From assembly GCA_910580185.1 (NCBI GenBank), contig CAJTWC010000005.1:1-64000 (forward strand): 64,000 nucleotides of DNA. Reading direction: 5' to 3'. The notes below the pieces were generated by a model. That model did not search any database and was not told where the DNA came from. It worked only from the letters and a program-made list of their open reading frames with translations. Below are positions 62,851 through 64,000 of this stretch, in pieces; positions within the stretch are counted from its first letter, which is position 1, and each line of letters opens with the position of its first letter. This DNA is from an uncultured Bacilli bacterium. Lineage in GTDB: Bacteria; Bacillota_I; Bacilli_A; RF39; UBA660. The position numbers and the translations under genes are program-made.

Positions 62851-64000
62851 ACGTTCTCCTCCTTAAACTTAAAACTGATATTCCTATTAATATTAATGAA
62901 AAGATAAGAAGGCTTACAACGTTAAAGAAAAACCTACCCGATGTACCATAGTAATATAGCGAGTAAAAGCCGTCAGTTATCATGCTAGCGGGATTTATTT
63001 TGTTTATGATTGGAACGTTTTTATCAATTATGTATTTCATGGTAATTCCCATCATTCCTGATAAAAAGCAACCTAACATGGTAAATGCTATAATAATTCC
63101 TGTTTTAGTATTTTCGTTTGTTTTAAATACACATGATACAAAAATACCAAGTGATAATCCTGCAAGTGAACCCGCAAGTGACAACAATATTACGTGTGGT
63201 AAGTTATTTCCATAATCTACCTTAAGAACAAAGATGGTGTATAAGAATAATAGTAAAAGACCAATTAACTGAACTACGTAACTTGCAAGAGTGCTACTTA
63301 AAACTAACTTAGCTTTTGAAGTAGGGCTTACTGATACTCTTTTACCGTTATTGCTCATGTTTGCTAAAACGTTATTAATTGATACGGTACCAAGAATACC
63401 ACCATATAAACAAGCCATTGCAATTAAAGTATAAAACTCTATCATCGTGTAACTTAAGTTACCTCTTGATACGTCTTTTATGTTAGCTTTATACTCCGAT
63501 ATCTTTTTTGTTACGTCAAGATAAACATATTGGTAAATAGTGTTTACCCTTCCAGTTTCATTAGGATTTTCAGCAATTTTTTTGTTTCCTATATTACTGG
63601 TTATTTTAATATAACTATCTATTTCTTCTATTACGTATTTAAAAATAGTTTCATCAAACCCGTTTTTATTAACTACTACGTTAGGTTTATCATCTATGAT
63701 TATGAAATAGCCGCTAACTTTGTTTTTATCTAATAACTCTTTAGCGTCTTTTTTGCTATCTACGTATTTTATATTAAATATTTTCTCTTCTTTTTTCTCG
63801 CTACCTAACTTTTCTAATGGTTCTTTATATAATCCAAATTCAAAAGCATGATTATTTACTATTGCTATGTCTACCGGCTTCATCTTTTCACTATTTTCTA
63901 TGTTACTAAACGCCATGTTAAAAAACGTACCTAATATAATTGGAAAGGCAAAGGTCCAAAATATTAGCATCTTATTTGAAAATAATGTTTTAAAGGCGTA
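62837..64000 (-). CDS. ABC-2 type transporter permease (5' end outside window)
   Basis: Second ABC-2 exporter subunit: first helix MLIFWTFAFPIILGTFFNMAF, outer domain, then C-terminal helices with GCFLSGMMGITMKY. The frame stays open to the right edge, reading YAFKTLFSNKM before the first internal Met, so the true start lies beyond the edge. Partner of the following permease. Confidence 0.85.
   Translation of the reverse strand, partial: YAFKTLFSNKMLIFWTFAFPIILGTFFNMAFSNIENSEKMKPVDIAIVNNHAFEFGLYKEPLEKLGSEKKEEKIFNIKYVDSKKDAKELLDKNKVSGYFIIIDDKPNVVVNKNGFDETIFKYVIEEIDSYIKITSNIGNKKIAENPNETGRVNTIYQYVYLDVTKKISEYKANIKDVSRGNLSYTMIEFYTLIAMACLYGGILGTVSINNVLANMSNNGKRVSVSPTSKAKLVLSSTLASYVVQLIGLLLLFLYTIFVLKVDYGNNLPHVILLSLAGSLAGLSLGIFVSCVFKTNENTKTGIIIAFTMLGCFLSGMMGITMKYIIDKNVPIINKINPASMITDGFYSLYYYGTSGRFFFNVVSLLIFSLILIGISVLSLRRRTYDSI

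Noticed and set aside
1..64000. Mycoplasma-type code (TGA as Trp)
   Set aside because: Several clear genes end in TGA and Trp is encoded by TGG throughout.

Overview
The window is strongly A+T-rich chromosomal DNA from a low-GC Gram-positive bacterium (Bacillota). TGA is a normal stop codon here (dnaE, the Crp/Fnr gene and the ABC-2 permease gene end in it), so this is not the Mollicutes code. A DnaB-type/DnaI helicase-loading pair, DnaE, SMC with RNase III, a T-box, and class III ribonucleotide reductase next to a Crp/Fnr regulator point to an anaerobic Bacilli-like lineage, probably an uncultured gut clade related to RF39 or Erysipelotrichia. The lineage is inference; no rRNA is present. 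Most genes lie on the minus strand.

Layout. 1-9.8 kb: solitary prepilin-like protein, ABC-F ATPase, HelD with a terminator-type leader, serine acetyltransferase (cysE) with a second degenerate copy of its 3' end, a secreted zincin, and a DapB-fold dehydrogenase. 9.9-11.8 kb: J-domain membrane protein, tRNA-Ser(GCU), small proteins. 11.9-16.8 kb: wall synthesis (alpha/beta hydrolase, membrane-anchored MurF, Ddl; then a SEDS FtsW/RodA polymerase). 16.9-24.9 kb: YjcZ-like peptide, peptide deformylase, rnc-smc, formate-THF ligase. 24.9-33.9 kb: dnaE-HD, rpmB, a TPR protein, the nrdD-nrdG-dut operon and its probable divergent Crp/Fnr regulator. 33.9-38.9 kb: accessory island of helical-repeat proteins (mTERF-like 455 aa; 865 aa with 23 tandem 26-residue repeats; 90 aa partner). 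39-45 kb: T-box-controlled nucleotidyltransferase-thrS, then dnaB-TPR-dnaI. 45-52 kb: YtqA radical SAM, DUF1292, DNPH1-like hydrolase, DUF362, CsaA, thioredoxin-like protein, Map. 50-64 kb: several membrane-tethered Xre regulators, DUF4097, GyrI-like protein, a broken RhuM gene, a Bro-N protein, a second ABC-F ATPase with a leader peptide and competing hairpins, and an ABC-2 exporter running off the right edge.

The most interesting structure is a recurring arrangement. Three accessory genes (108 aa after cysE, the mTERF-like gene, and the RhuM remnant) each sit between two direct copies of the neighbour's 3' end or terminator hairpin (at least 92, 31 and 29 bp identical). This suggests repeated insertion of single-gene cassettes at gene 3' ends with the terminator duplicated. 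Other leads are the 23-repeat protein with one hypervariable position per repeat, the attenuator-like leaders of helD and the second ABC-F gene, the T-box operon that includes a nucleotidyltransferase, an SMC with both arms shortened by about equal amounts, and a MurF whose usual N-terminal domain is replaced by membrane helices.
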